Positions 18,669-27,242 of a DNA stretch of 64,000 nt are shown piece by piece. Positions within the stretch are counted from its first letter, which is position 1; each line of letters begins with the position of its first letter. Location of the stretch: assembly GCA_010671905.1 (NCBI GenBank), contig JAAHII010000001.1:4836001-4900000 (forward strand). Direction: 5' to 3'. Below the pieces are notes generated by a model. That model ran no database searches. It was not told where the DNA came from and saw only the letters and a program-made list of their open reading frames with translations. Source of the stretch: Leptolyngbya sp. SIOISBB. GTDB lineage: Bacteria > Cyanobacteriota > Cyanobacteriia > Phormidesmidales > Phormidesmidaceae. The position numbers and the translations under genes were made by a program.

Positions 18669-18715
18669 CCCATATCAAGCTAACTTTCAGAAGCGAAAAG
18701 GTAGCTTGATATGGG
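18669..18715. repeat. Long perfect stem-loop (14 bp plus 4 bp)
   Basis: CCCATATCAAGCTA (18669-18682) is exactly complementary to TAGCTTGATATGGG (18702-18715). Inside, CTTT pairs with AAAG, leaving a small loop. There is no T tract on either side. It lies 41 bp before a tRNA-Phe-derived att-like sequence. It could be the end of a mobile element, a recombination-related hairpin or an RNA structure. Confidence 0.55.
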
Positions 18716-18756
18716 AAGGTGTTAGTACAAACGAACGTGGGTGTGACTGAAACGTA

Positions 18757-18802
18757 TGCCAGGAGGCGGGCTTGACCCGCCGACACGAGGATTTTTAGTC
18801 CT
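18757..18802 (-). repeat. tRNA-Phe 3'-half copy (diverged att-like site)
   Basis: On the minus strand this reads from the anticodon arm to the TGGCA end of tRNA-Phe. It matches the copy at 20616 over about 46 bp with two substitutions: one puts AAA instead of GAA at the anticodon, and the other breaks the T-loop. No 5' half is present, so it is not a functional tRNA. Tyrosine integrases commonly recombine at exactly this part of tRNA genes, so it is best read as an old attachment site in the same orientation as the one beside the integrase. Confidence 0.7.
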
Positions 18803-18938
18803 ACACTTTCAAGTCAGGCTATGGCCATTGATAGTAGACATATCTCATCGTCACTGCCATCGGAATTATCAGAAATCGCTGTTGCATCTAGCCAAGCAAG
18901 CTCGTTCTTTCATCCGAGTTATCCATCACTTTTGTACA

Positions 18939-19117
18939 GATAACGCCATCCATCCCCAGAATAAACTATCAGAACTGCTGTCTAACACCCCAAAATCATG
19001 GAGTTAGATAGTAAAGTTGGGATATGACTCCTGGAGAGCTGGGTATTAACCGGTAGAGCTACTATATGACTTCAGGCAAAGGGGCATTATCCAACAGATC
19101 TGACGTTGAATATATGG
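18939..19117 (+). repeat. Direct repeat, left copy, flanking the GT8 gene
   Basis: About 180 bp matching 20143-20330 at roughly 80% by eye, with near-identical blocks CTAACACCCCAAAATCATGG, TATATGACTTCAG and ATTATCCAACAGATCTGACG. A bulged dyad (ACTATC ... CTAAC / GTTAGATAGT) is conserved in both copies. The right edge lies 45 bp before the glycosyltransferase start, so the repeat supplies its upstream region. Confidence 0.8.
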
Positions 19118-19162
19118 AAGAATCACATACTTGATTAGTTGAGTAATAAGGAATATCTACAA

Positions 19163-20056
19163 ATGGCTAATAATATAGATATAGCTATGTGTGCTGACAA
19201 AAATCATGTAGCAGGCTTACATGTTACTCTTTACTCTTTAATGCATTATTTGGATGTCCAGTACTCTGTTAGATTTCATTTTTTCCTAGACAAATACAGC
19301 GCGAAAGATCTAGATGACATAAAGGAAACTTTAAGAGATTTTGATGACAGGTACAGCTACAAGATATACAAAATATCTGAATTTGATTTAGGGAAAGGTA
19401 AAGGCTTACATGGCAACAAACTTTCTCGCTTAACGTTCTATGGCCCACAAGTAATCAACTCACAAAGGCTTTTATTTCTGGATGTAGACCTGCTTATTCT
19501 TATGAGTGTTCATGAGCTTTTTACCGAGGATCTGATGGGGAGTGTTGCTGGTGCGGTCTCCATGAAGACTGTTAAATATGCCAATGAGCTAGCCTTCCTT
19601 AATGAGCTCGGTATCTCATCTGACACTCGCTACTTTAATGCAGGCATAATGGTGTTTGACTGTGAACTTTGGAAAGGGCAAGATCTAACCAGAAAGTGTC
19701 TAGATTTTATGGATATGCATTATTCAAGATTCCATTCAGCTGATCAAACTGTCTTAAATGTTGTTTTGAACAACAATATGAAGTTCTTGGGTAAAAAATA
19801 TAATATGCACTGCTATCCAGATGTTGCGCTTACTCAAGAAACAGGACTTGGTAATATCTGTCATTTTGTTGGATCACCCAAGCCATGGGATCTTTTCGGT
19901 GAGTATCTACATAAGGGCTATCCTCTATTCAAGGAGTACTTACGCAAAACTTCATACTCTAGATATAAGAGCTATGAAAACCTAAGCTATATGAAGTTGA
20001 AAAGGGCCTTTCTTCTTTCAAAGCAGTATCTTAAAATCATCAAGAATACGGCCTAG
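19163..20056 (+). CDS. Glycosyltransferase family 8 (GT8, LgtC/RfaI-like)
   Basis: 297 aa from ATG 19163, served by AAGGA at 19151-19155; a TTG at 19139 would add eight residues. Family marks: the N-terminal nucleotide-sugar strand NIDIAMCADKNHVAGLHVTL, the metal-binding DxD in RLLFLDVDLLIL, the acceptor-site motif RYFNAGIMVFD, and SADQTVLNVVL. The C-terminal HFVGSPKPWD is the GT8 HxxGxxKPW motif. The enzyme would transfer galactose or glucose from a UDP-sugar onto a surface glycan or lipid core. The C-terminus is basic and aromatic, suggesting peripheral membrane contact. GC content is low, and the gene is flanked by two direct repeats and by tRNA-derived att copies, so it is very probably acquired. 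Confidence 0.9.
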   Translation: MANNIDIAMCADKNHVAGLHVTLYSLMHYLDVQYSVRFHFFLDKYSAKDLDDIKETLRDFDDRYSYKIYKISEFDLGKGKGLHGNKLSRLTFYGPQVINSQRLLFLDVDLLILMSVHELFTEDLMGSVAGAVSMKTVKYANELAFLNELGISSDTRYFNAGIMVFDCELWKGQDLTRKCLDFMDMHYSRFHSADQTVLNVVLNNNMKFLGKKYNMHCYPDVALTQETGLGNICHFVGSPKPWDLFGEYLHKGYPLFKEYLRKTSYSRYKSYENLSYMKLKRAFLLSKQYLKIIKNTA

Positions 20057-20142
20057 CTTTATTTCCTAATTAGCCAAAATAAAAACCAATAAAATTCTGC
20101 CAGATATATATTTTAGAAGAATTATCTGAGTTGTTTGTAATG

Positions 20143-20330
20143 GATAATACCCTCCATTTCCAGAATTAACTATCAGAACTGCTGACTAACACCCCAAAAT
20201 CATGGAGTTAGATAGTAAAGTGGCGGTCTCAACCCTGTAGAGTCAGTTATTATCTGTCAGATCTGCTATATGACTTCAGACAAAGGGGCATTGGGCATTA
20301 TCCAACAGATCTGACGTTGAATTTATAGGA
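20143..20330 (+). repeat. Direct repeat, right copy, flanking the GT8 gene
   Basis: Counterpart of 18939-19117 in the same orientation. It has an extra GGGCATT duplication and an altered middle section, which account for its greater length. The bulged dyad and the CAACAGATCTGACGTTGAAT block are kept. Confidence 0.8.
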
Positions 20331-20558
20331 CACCGGTTATTGAGGCGTTAAACAAGACATAGTGACTGCTCAACCCACGACTACTCATACCAAAACACTA
20401 GAAAGCCTGTATTCCCTCTAACGAGAGAATGCGAGCTTTGGGTGTGTGACAGTTGGCCAAATCAGGTCGTTCCTAGTCCAGAGATCTGTTCTCAGTAAGG
20501 TGAGGCTCTGTGGAGATACTCCTAAAATGCCAAAAGACTTCTAATAGAAGGGACTGAG

Positions 20559-20584
20559 CAGCCGACGCGAGGACTTTTAGACCT
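20559..20584 (-). repeat. Badly decayed third tRNA-Phe-like scrap
   Basis: GCCGACGCGAGGACTTTTAG aligns with GCCGACACGAGGATTTTCAG of the copy 80 bp to the right. It is too diverged and short to be functional. Its presence suggests repeated integration or excision at the same type of site. Confidence 0.45.
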
Positions 20585-20615
20585 GCTTTTATATGGCTGG
20601 TTGTGTATAAAGCAA

Positions 20616-20668
20616 TGCCAGGAGGCGGGCTTGAACCGCCGACACGAGGATTTTCAGTCCCCCGCTCT
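20616..20668 (-). repeat. tRNA-Phe 3'-half, candidate att site next to the integrase
   Basis: Minus strand, from AGAGC of the D arm through an intact GAA anticodon loop (CTGAAAA), variable loop, TTCAAGC T-loop and 3' acceptor strand CCTGGCA. The 5' acceptor half is missing; the sequence beyond 20668 is the last codons of the integrase. A tRNA 3' end directly at the end of an integrase gene is the classical att layout of integrative elements. Confidence 0.75.
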
Positions 20669-20674
20669 ATGGGC

Positions 20675-21769
20675 TCATAGTTCAGGCAAGTCAACAAGTC
20701 CGTTCACATTGCCCGCATAGTGCTCATATAACGTCCTGATACTATGGCCGGTCAGGCTGGCAACCGTCGCTGGCGACAAACCTGACTCTAGCGCCCCTGA
20801 CGTGAACGTGTGGCGCATCGTATAGGGCTTGCGATAGTCAATCCCTAACTCGTCTAAAGTCCGCTTCCAAGCACGATTCCTAAAGTTGTGGTCATCAATG
20901 TAGCCCCCTTCACAGGCCGGGAATATCAAATCACTTGATTGTGCTGTGGGCGATCGCCGCGATCGCAGTAGCTCACTCAATCGAGAGGTCATTTTGAGAA
21001 ACCGCGCCTCATTCGTTTTAGTGGCGGCCAGCTCCCCCCGGCTGTAAGCCTCACCAATTCACACCAGCTTGTGATCGTCGGTGCAGTGCTCCCACCTCAG
21101 CGCACATGCCTCACCAGGACGACAGCCGGTAGACAGCAGGAACTCTACAAAATCCGCATAGTAGGCGTAATAGCGACTCTGTCGAAACGCCGCGATAATC
21201 TGCTGGCGCTCATCTTTGGTAAATGGCTTAGGCTTCTGCTGTGGAGCTACCTTGACTTGTTTCAGCACTTCAGGCCAGGGATTTTCAGTTGCCAGTTTAT
21301 TGGCGATTCCCCATTCCCATGGCGACTTGAGCAAGCTGATTCGCTGCTTGAGGGTGATTGGTTCCATTCGCCCTGACAGCCACTCCTTAAAGGTTTCAGC
21401 CTTTTCCAACGTGAGCGGGACATCAGCGCAAACCTGCTCAAGCTGGTTCAGAGTGTAAGTGTACTTATCCAACGACCGCGATCGCAGCGATTTCGCTTTG
21501 TAGTCTCGGTATTTCCCAAAGATGGTGACGGCCCCTTGCTGAGCACCCTTCTGATAGGCAGCGCGGTACTTCTCAAGGGTGGGGTCAAACAGGTCATTAG
21601 CGATATCACGCTCAATCTGCTTTGCCTTAAGGTCGGCAATTGTCCGATTCGCCTTAGTGTCTGTGAGCCCTAGCGTGAAGAAATAACGTTCCCCGACAAA
21701 CGACCAAACCAGCCGCAAGCGACCTTTCACAGACCGAACGACAACGGTACCTTTGCTCGCTTTTCCCAT
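20675..21769 (-). pseudogene. Tyrosine-type site-specific integrase, interrupted by one nonsense codon
   Basis: From ATG 21769 the frame runs through an N-terminal DNA-binding domain to the first active-site arginine (TGCRPGEACALRWEH) and meets TGA at 21059-21061. Continuing in the same frame gives IGEAYSRGELAATKTNEARF and the catalytic domain PYTMRHTFTSGAL, ASLTGHSIRTLYEHYAGN, with the nucleophile tyrosine near the end; the final stop is at 20675. A Trp (TGG) to TGA change explains the break, and total length would be 364 codons. The first histidine of the HxxR box is replaced by tyrosine, a known variant. Its end abuts the tRNA-Phe-derived att sequence. Confidence 0.88.
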
Positions 21770-21897
21770 TGAGATCTCAACTCCAATCGTGATCTCAATT
21801 GAATCTCAATTTCTGACTACGTTTGACGCAAAATGAACACTTCTGAACATACCCACTCACCGCACATTCATGAAGTTTGACGACCTATAGATACAGC

Positions 21898-21923
21898 GAA
21901 ACCCCCTATTGCTAGGAGGTTTC
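21898..21923 (-). terminator. Stem-loop after tRNA-Pro
   Basis: On the minus strand GAAACCTCCTA pairs with TAGGGGGTTTC across the tetraloop GCAA, with one wobble. It lies seven bases past the tRNA 3' end. The T tract is weak, but position and stability suit a tRNA transcript end. Confidence 0.6.
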
Positions 21924-21929
21924 AGCTAA

Positions 21930-22003
21930 TCGGAGCGGCGGGATTTGAACCCACGACCCCTACTACCCCAAAGTAGTGCGCTACCAAGCTGCGCTACGCC
22001 CCG
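21930..22003 (-). tRNA. tRNA-Pro (anticodon GGG)
   Basis: 74 nt. Acceptor stem CGGGGCG pairs with CGCTCCG (one G-U), discriminator A at 21930, CCA not encoded. The D arm GTAGCGCAGCTTGGTAGCGC is standard for tRNA-Pro. Anticodon stem CTACT/AGTAG encloses loop TTGGGGT, giving U33 and anticodon GGG. The T arm GTGGGTTCAAATCCC is intact. It reads proline CCC and CCU codons. It marks the return to core-genome sequence at the right side of the integrase region; it is unrelated to the tRNA-Phe scraps. Confidence 0.95.
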
Positions 22004-22153
22004 TTTTTGCGACAAAAGTCGTTTAACTAAACTAGCATGAAACTTTATCATCTCGATAATTACCCGACAAAAATTCTGCGCTTCCGCAAGATTTCAAGGA
22101 CCTGTCTTGAGTAACCCCAGGCACTTGGCGGCATCTTTGACTATCTTGGGTGC

Positions 22154-23248
22154 ATGATTTCCCAAAGATCGCAGGTTCCATCTTCTCTATCGCTCGATCC
22201 CTGGTTGGCAGTGAACTACGCGCTGATTTTTCCCGGTTTGGGGCAGTTGTATAGTCGCCATTGGTGGAAGGGAGGTGGCTTAGTGGCGATCGCTCTATCG
22301 CTGCTGCTCTATAGCGGGTGGTCGATTTTTGCGGCTCCAGGCAGCACGTTGCACGGCTTTTGGGCGATCGGGTTGCTGGTTGTGGTTTATAGCTTCAGCA
22401 TTTTAGATGCCTATCGAGGCACCCAAGCCAACTACGCGACGCGCATCTCGATCCCCCAAGGGCGCAAAGATGTCTGGTACGCCGTGTTTTTGTCCCAGCT
22501 GCTGCCGGGTTTAGGACACTTGTATGCGCAGCAGGCTCTTATCGGGGGACTCTTTCTCCTCACCGGACTGATGACCGCTTGGCTGGCCAATCAGCAGCCA
22601 CTCTTAGTGCCCTTGCCTCCCGCCGTCTGGGCCTTGAGTTGCCATCACATTTATCGCGCCTTTCCGCAGCGATCGCCGCGCCAACCGGCGGTCATCGCAC
22701 TCCTGGTTTTAGGACTCTTTCTCACGCGATTAGCGATTGGCAATGCGCCCCATTGGGTCAATCAGACCTGGCTCCAGAGTATTGTGCTGAGCGAGTCAAT
22801 GGTGCCGACACTGCAGGTGAGCGATCGCCTATTTGTGCGGCGCGATCAACCCGATATTCCTGTGACTGGCGATATTGTTGTCTTCCAACCCCCAGATGCC
22901 TTGCGATCTCGACGTCCTAACCTTGACCCCGATGATTTGTTTGTGAAGCGCATTATTGGCCAGCCCAATGAATGGGTTGAGATTAAGCACCGACAGGTTT
23001 TCATTGCCGGACAACCGTTGGCTGAGCCTTACGTACGAATGCCCCCAGACTATGAGTGGGGGCCAGCCCAAGTGCCTGCCGACAGTTATTTTGTGCTAGG
23101 GGATAATCGTAACGAGAGTAATGATTCTCATATTTGGGGCTATTTGCCCGCAGACAAGATCGTGGGCCGTGCCTACAAGATTTACTGGCCACCCAGCCGA
23201 GTCCAGGCCCTGCCCAGTGGCCCCGAGGCTCAGTCATTAGCCCGGTAA
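22154..23248 (+). CDS. lepB: Signal peptidase I with an extra N-terminal membrane domain
   Basis: 364 aa. The C-terminal half is a type I signal peptidase: catalytic Ser215 in VLSESMVPTLQ, box C-like RLFVRRDQP, general-base Lys265 in DLFVKRIIGQPNEWVEI, and the GDNRNESNDSHIWG box. It removes signal peptides on the periplasmic or lumenal side. The first 190 residues are unusual: four to five hydrophobic segments with two similar motifs, IFPGLGQLYSR (25-35) and LLPGLGHLYAQ (116-126), like a duplicated TM2-type unit. The usual enzyme has one anchor and about 200 residues, so this is a fusion. Start ATG 22154; no operon partner. Confidence 0.92.
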   Translation: MISQRSQVPSSLSLDPWLAVNYALIFPGLGQLYSRHWWKGGGLVAIALSLLLYSGWSIFAAPGSTLHGFWAIGLLVVVYSFSILDAYRGTQANYATRISIPQGRKDVWYAVFLSQLLPGLGHLYAQQALIGGLFLLTGLMTAWLANQQPLLVPLPPAVWALSCHHIYRAFPQRSPRQPAVIALLVLGLFLTRLAIGNAPHWVNQTWLQSIVLSESMVPTLQVSDRLFVRRDQPDIPVTGDIVVFQPPDALRSRRPNLDPDDLFVKRIIGQPNEWVEIKHRQVFIAGQPLAEPYVRMPPDYEWGPAQVPADSYFVLGDNRNESNDSHIWGYLPADKIVGRAYKIYWPPSRVQALPSGPEAQSLAR

Positions 23249-23374
23249 CCACAGTCCCATTGCTAAAATACAACCACAAGAATGTTGGCTCCGGTGGCGG
23301 CCATTGGCGATCCCTGAGCCCTCAGATCGGCTTTCACTGGTTCACGGTACTTTACCGAATGCGTAATTTAACTC

Positions 23375-24058
23375 ATGGCATCCATTGATCCGAATGCATG
23401 GCTTCGACGACTGCCGATCGCAGTTGGGATTCTCGGTAGTTCATTGCTGATGCTCAACCGCTTGCTGACGCCTGCCCTCACCGAGTCGCAAGCCCGGTCG
23501 GATGTCATGGGCATTATTCTGTGCGCCGTCCTGGTGCTGACGGGGTTGCTGTGGCAGCGGGTGCAGCCCAAGTTGCCCGATGCAGTTGAACTCCAGGGTG
23601 AAGCGGGCTTTGAGTTAGACGAAATGCTGCCGGAAGTGGCGCAGACCGAGTTAGCGTGGGCGTCACATTTGCTGTTGACGAATACGGTGACGCGATCGCT
23701 CGTGGCTTATTACGACGGCAAGGTATTGATGCGTCGAGGTGTGTTGGGGCCAACGCAGGAAATCACGAGCGGAGCCATTCTCAAGCGAGTTTTAGAGAAA
23801 GGAAAAGCCGTCTATTTAGTGGACATGAAGCTCTACCCCGGACGCGTCGAGTTTGGCTATATGCCAGAAAATACCCAGGGTTTGATTTGTCAGCCCATGG
23901 GGCAGAAGGGCGCATTAATTTTGGGTGCAAATGCGCCTCGCAGCTACACCAAACAAGACGAGACCTGGATCGAGGGCATGGCTGACAAGCTCGGCAACAC
24001 CCTGGATAGAACGTTACTGACCGATACGGCTGCCCGCCCCGAGGAGTCCTTGACCTAG
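23375..24058 (+). CDS. Cofactor assembly of complex C subunit B (CCB2/CCB4-like)
   Basis: 227 aa. Two N-terminal hydrophobic segments (residues about 13-31 and 45-61) are followed by a soluble GAF-like part with LLTNTVTRSLVAYYDGKVLM, RRGVLG and YMPENTQGLICQPMGQKGAL. This matches the cyanobacterial CCB2/CCB4 relatives involved in covalent attachment of heme c-i to cytochrome b6 of the b6f complex. ATG 23375 fits. It is convergent with alaS, separated by a MITE and a tandem repeat. Confidence 0.82.
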   Translation: MASIDPNAWLRRLPIAVGILGSSLLMLNRLLTPALTESQARSDVMGIILCAVLVLTGLLWQRVQPKLPDAVELQGEAGFELDEMLPEVAQTELAWASHLLLTNTVTRSLVAYYDGKVLMRRGVLGPTQEITSGAILKRVLEKGKAVYLVDMKLYPGRVEFGYMPENTQGLICQPMGQKGALILGANAPRSYTKQDETWIEGMADKLGNTLDRTLLTDTAARPEESLT

Positions 24059-24214
24059 CGCTATCCATTCGGCAGAAGTCGGTAAACCAATGTCAGGCAA
24101 AGTTTCTAGACGACGTTTGCGGGAGCAAAATCGCACCGCCTGCGGCCTCAGCTAGGAGAGGGTTATTTACAGTTTATGCAACGCCTTGTCCCAAATGCCG
24201 CAGCGCTTCCGGTT

Positions 24215-24422
24215 CCTCTCCTTGCCAAGGCTGCCGCTTATAGACATCTCTAGAGCTCAGCGCAAATGGCAGATCCCCCGCTGTCGCTGCCCCCTTAAAA
24301 AGGGGGCTCTATCCGGTTAAAACTGGGATTTCCCCCTTTTTAAGGGGGATTAAGGGGGATCCAAGCTCAGGCGTGTTCTCAAGAATGACTTATGTATAAG
24401 CGGCAGCCTTGCCAAGGAGAGG
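24215..24422. mobile_element. MITE-like element, copy 1 (208 bp, 28-bp terminal inverted repeats)
   Basis: Left end 24215-24242 and right end 24395-24422 are 28-bp inverted repeats with a single mismatch (core CAAGGCTGCCGCTTATA). Inside are palindromic C5/G5 runs, including CCCCCTTTTTAAGGGGG. No ORF. A second, more diverged copy is at 33865-34071. It is non-autonomous and would depend on a transposase not in the window. No convincing target duplication is visible. Confidence 0.8.
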
Positions 24423-24491
24423 AGAGGTTTTATGAGGCCGCAACCCGATCGCAACCGATCGCTGAATCTCTTTTTCAAGCAGCAATACAGT

Positions 24492-24525
24492 AACTTGGGT
24501 GTAACGGAAACTTGGGTGTAACGGA
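24492..24525. repeat. Perfect tandem duplication of 17 bp
   Basis: AACTTGGGTGTAACGGA occurs twice without a gap (24492-24508 and 24509-24525), in the convergent spacer 39 bp before the alaS stop. It is likely a recent slippage or microduplication event. Confidence 0.85.
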
Positions 24526-24563
24526 TAAGACCTAGAAGACCGCTCTCAATTGGGCACTTTGGT

Positions 24564-27203
24564 TTATCCCAAGGTATCCAATAGCTGCTGTTTAGCCGTT
24601 GCTAGAGCTTCCGGTAGCTTGGAGGCATCGCGCCCTCCCGCTTGTGCCAGATTCGGACGGCCGCCGCCGCCGCCGCCGCAGAGCTTCGCGATCGCCCCAA
24701 TAAATTTGCCCGCTTGCACTTTTTGCTCGATGACTTTAGGACTGAAGGCGGCGACCAGACTCACTTTGCCCTCTTCAGGAACAGAGCCGAGCACAACGGC
24801 CCCTTCCCCCAGCTTTTGCTGGAGTCTTTCCGCTGCTGTTTTGAGGGCATCGGGGGCCACGCCCGGCATTTCGGCTACGAGCACTTTCAGGTCGCCGACG
24901 TTTTCGGCAGCGTTGACGAGCTGATCCGATTTCACCACGGCCAGTTCTGATTTCAGGGCTTCCAGTTCCTTTTGGGAGGACTTCAGCTCTGATTGCAGGT
25001 TGGTGATGCGATCGGGCACTTCTTCCGGCTTGACTTTGAACCGTTCCGACAAGTCGCGGACAACTGCATCGCGGACATTCAGATAGTCCAGCACGGCGGA
25101 TCCGGCCACCGCCTCAATCCGTCGAATGCCCGCAGCGACCCCTGCTTCCGAAATGATTTTGAACAGGCCAATTTCCGCCGTGTTGCTGACGTGGGTCCCG
25201 CCACACAGCTCCATTGACACCCCAGGGAAGTCAATAACGCGTACTTCGGCACCGTACTTTTCGCCAAACATAGCGATCGCTCCTCGGTTCTTGGCTTCGT
25301 CGATGGGCATCACTTCCACCGTGGCGGCATGACCTTCGGCTATCCAAGTATTAACTTGCTCTTCCACCTGCTGCACTTCTTCTGGCGTCAGCGCTCGCGG
25401 ACAGTTGAAATCGAACCGCAGGCGATCAAACGCCACCAGCGAACCGGCCTGAGAAATGGTGTCATCGACCAGTTTTTTCAACGCGGCCTGTAGCAAATGG
25501 GTCGCGGTGTGATTGGCCATGGCGCGACGGCGGCAGGCTCGATCAATTTGAGCCGTTACTTGGTCGCCTACCTGTACGGTGCCCCGCTCGACCCGTCCCA
25601 CATGCAAGAAAAAATCACTTTCCTTCTTCACATCCTCAATGCGGATGACGACGTTGTCGCCCGAGAGGTAACCGCGATCGCCAATTTGCCCGCCAGACTC
25701 CGCATAGAAGGGCGTCTGATCGACGACGATTTGCACCTCGGTACCGGCTTCTGCCGCCGCTTGGGAGATGCCCTCGACCAAAATCGCTTCTACCTGACTA
25801 GTGCTGACCGGATCGGTATAGCCCAAAAAAGCGGTGGAATGGATGTGCTCTGCTAAGACATCCAGGCTGCCTTGAGCCGTTAAATCAATGGTTTCGTGAG
25901 CGTCTTTAGAGCGCTGCCGCTGCTGCTCCATCTCCGCTTCAAAGCCTTCAGCGTCGACGGTGAGGCCCTGCTCTTCGGCAATTTCTTGCGTCAGCTCCAG
26001 CGGGAAGCCGTAAGTGTCATACAGGACGAAGGCATCGGCCCCGGAAATTTGCTTGGGGTGCTTTTCCAGAATTTCGGCCAGCAGCTTTTCGCCCCGTTCC
26101 AAGGTTTCCAAAAAGCGCGCTTCTTCGCGCTCTAGTTCTGACTTGATCACCGATTCGCGATCGCGCACGTTGGGATAGACAGCCTCGGAAAGGGCGATCG
26201 CCGTCTCCGCTACTTGATTCACAAACGCCCCTTCGATGCCGATCAGCCGCCCATGGCGCACCACCCGCCGAATTAGGCGGCGTAGAATATAGCCCCGGCC
26301 GACGTTAGAGGCGGAGATGCCGTCCGCAATCATGTGGACAACTGCTCTGACATGGTCGCCGATCACCTTCAACGAGACCTGGGTTTTCTCATCGCACTGG
26401 GCGTAGTCTAATCCCGCAATCTTCGCCGCCGTTTCAATAATGGGGAAGATGAGGTCGGTTTCGTAATTGTTGGGCTTTTGCTGAAGGATCTGCGCCATGC
26501 GTTCTAGACCCAGCCCGGTATCAATATTTTGCTTTTGCAGCGGCGTCAATGTACCCTCAGCATCCCGGTTGTACTGCATGAACACCAAGTTGTAGAACTC
26601 GATGAAGCGCGAGTCGTCTTCCAGGTCGATATGCTCGTCTCCCTGTTCGGGATGGAAATCATAGTAAATCTCAGAACAGGGACCACAAGGCCCCGTCGGC
26701 CCCGAAGTCCAAAAGTTATCTGCTTCATCCATGCGCTGGATGCGATGGGCCGGGATGCCAACCTGATCACGCCAAATGGCAAAGGCTTCGTCATCTTCGC
26801 GAAAGACGCTGACCACCAGACGTTCTTCTGGCAGCTTAAAGATTTGGGTTGACAATTCCCATGCCCAAGCGATCGCCTGCTCTTTGAAATAATTGCCAAA
26901 GCTAAAGTTTCCCAGCATCTCAAAAAAGGTATGATGCCGCGCCGTGCGACCCACATTCTCAATATCGTTGGTGCGAATACATTTTTGGGATGTGGTGGCG
27001 CGATCGACCTCGGCTTGGCGCTGACCCAAAAAGATCGGTTTGAACTGCAACATGCCCGCGATCGTCAGCAGCACCGTTGGGTCTTCAGGGACCAGCGATG
27101 CACTCGGCAAAATTTTGTGCTGCCGTTCAGCATAAAACTCTAAAAAGGTTTTGCGAATATCTGCTCCACGGGTCACTACTGATTGAGACTGAGAGGTAGG
27201 CAT
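24564..27203 (-). CDS. alaS: Alanyl-tRNA synthetase
   Basis: 879 aa, normal bacterial length, starting at ATG 27203; the frame is open to a GTG at 27242 but those residues are not family-like. The class II catalytic core opens with [20 protein letters not shown] and [15 protein letters not shown]. The editing domain has the zinc-binding [13 protein letters not shown] and [13 protein letters not shown]. The C-terminal C-Ala domain has a run of six glycines ([16 protein letters not shown]). It charges tRNA-Ala and hydrolyses mischarged Ser/Gly. The intact 2.6-kb frame, with several homopolymers, argues against a high general indel error rate in this sequence. Confidence 0.97.
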   Translation of the reverse strand: MPTSQSQSVVTRGADIRKTFLEFYAERQHKILPSASLVPEDPTVLLTIAGMLQFKPIFLGQRQAEVDRATTSQKCIRTNDIENVGRTARHHTFFEMLGNFSFGNYFKEQAIAWAWELSTQIFKLPEERLVVSVFREDDEAFAIWRDQVGIPAHRIQRMDEADNFWTSGPTGPCGPCSEIYYDFHPEQGDEHIDLEDDSRFIEFYNLVFMQYNRDAEGTLTPLQKQNIDTGLGLERMAQILQQKPNNYETDLIFPIIETAAKIAGLDYAQCDEKTQVSLKVIGDHVRAVVHMIADGISASNVGRGYILRRLIRRVVRHGRLIGIEGAFVNQVAETAIALSEAVYPNVRDRESVIKSELEREEARFLETLERGEKLLAEILEKHPKQISGADAFVLYDTYGFPLELTQEIAEEQGLTVDAEGFEAEMEQQRQRSKDAHETIDLTAQGSLDVLAEHIHSTAFLGYTDPVSTSQVEAILVEGISQAAAEAGTEVQIVVDQTPFYAESGGQIGDRGYLSGDNVVIRIEDVKKESDFFLHVGRVERGTVQVGDQVTAQIDRACRRRAMANHTATHLLQAALKKLVDDTISQAGSLVAFDRLRFDFNCPRALTPEEVQQVEEQVNTWIAEGHAATVEVMPIDEAKNRGAIAMFGEKYGAEVRVIDFPGVSMELCGGTHVSNTAEIGLFKIISEAGVAAGIRRIEAVAGSAVLDYLNVRDAVVRDLSERFKVKPEEVPDRITNLQSELKSSQKELEALKSELAVVKSDQLVNAAENVGDLKVLVAEMPGVAPDALKTAAERLQQKLGEGAVVLGSVPEEGKVSLVAAFSPKVIEQKVQAGKFIGAIAKLCGGGGGGRPNLAQAGGRDASKLPEALATAKQQLLDTLG

Positions 27204-27242
27204 AGGACGATGGGCAATTCTGGCGCCAACAAATTTGATCAC

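Noticed and set aside
18939-20330. Integron-style cassette with attC sites
   Set aside because: CTAAC/GTTAG arms look superficially like R boxes, but the paired region is too short, the second copy breaks the consensus and the integrase is of the tRNA-targeting type, not IntI.
20616-20697. Functional tRNA-Phe next to the integrase
   Set aside because: Only the 3' half matches; the sequence where the 5' acceptor strand should be is integrase coding sequence and cannot pair.
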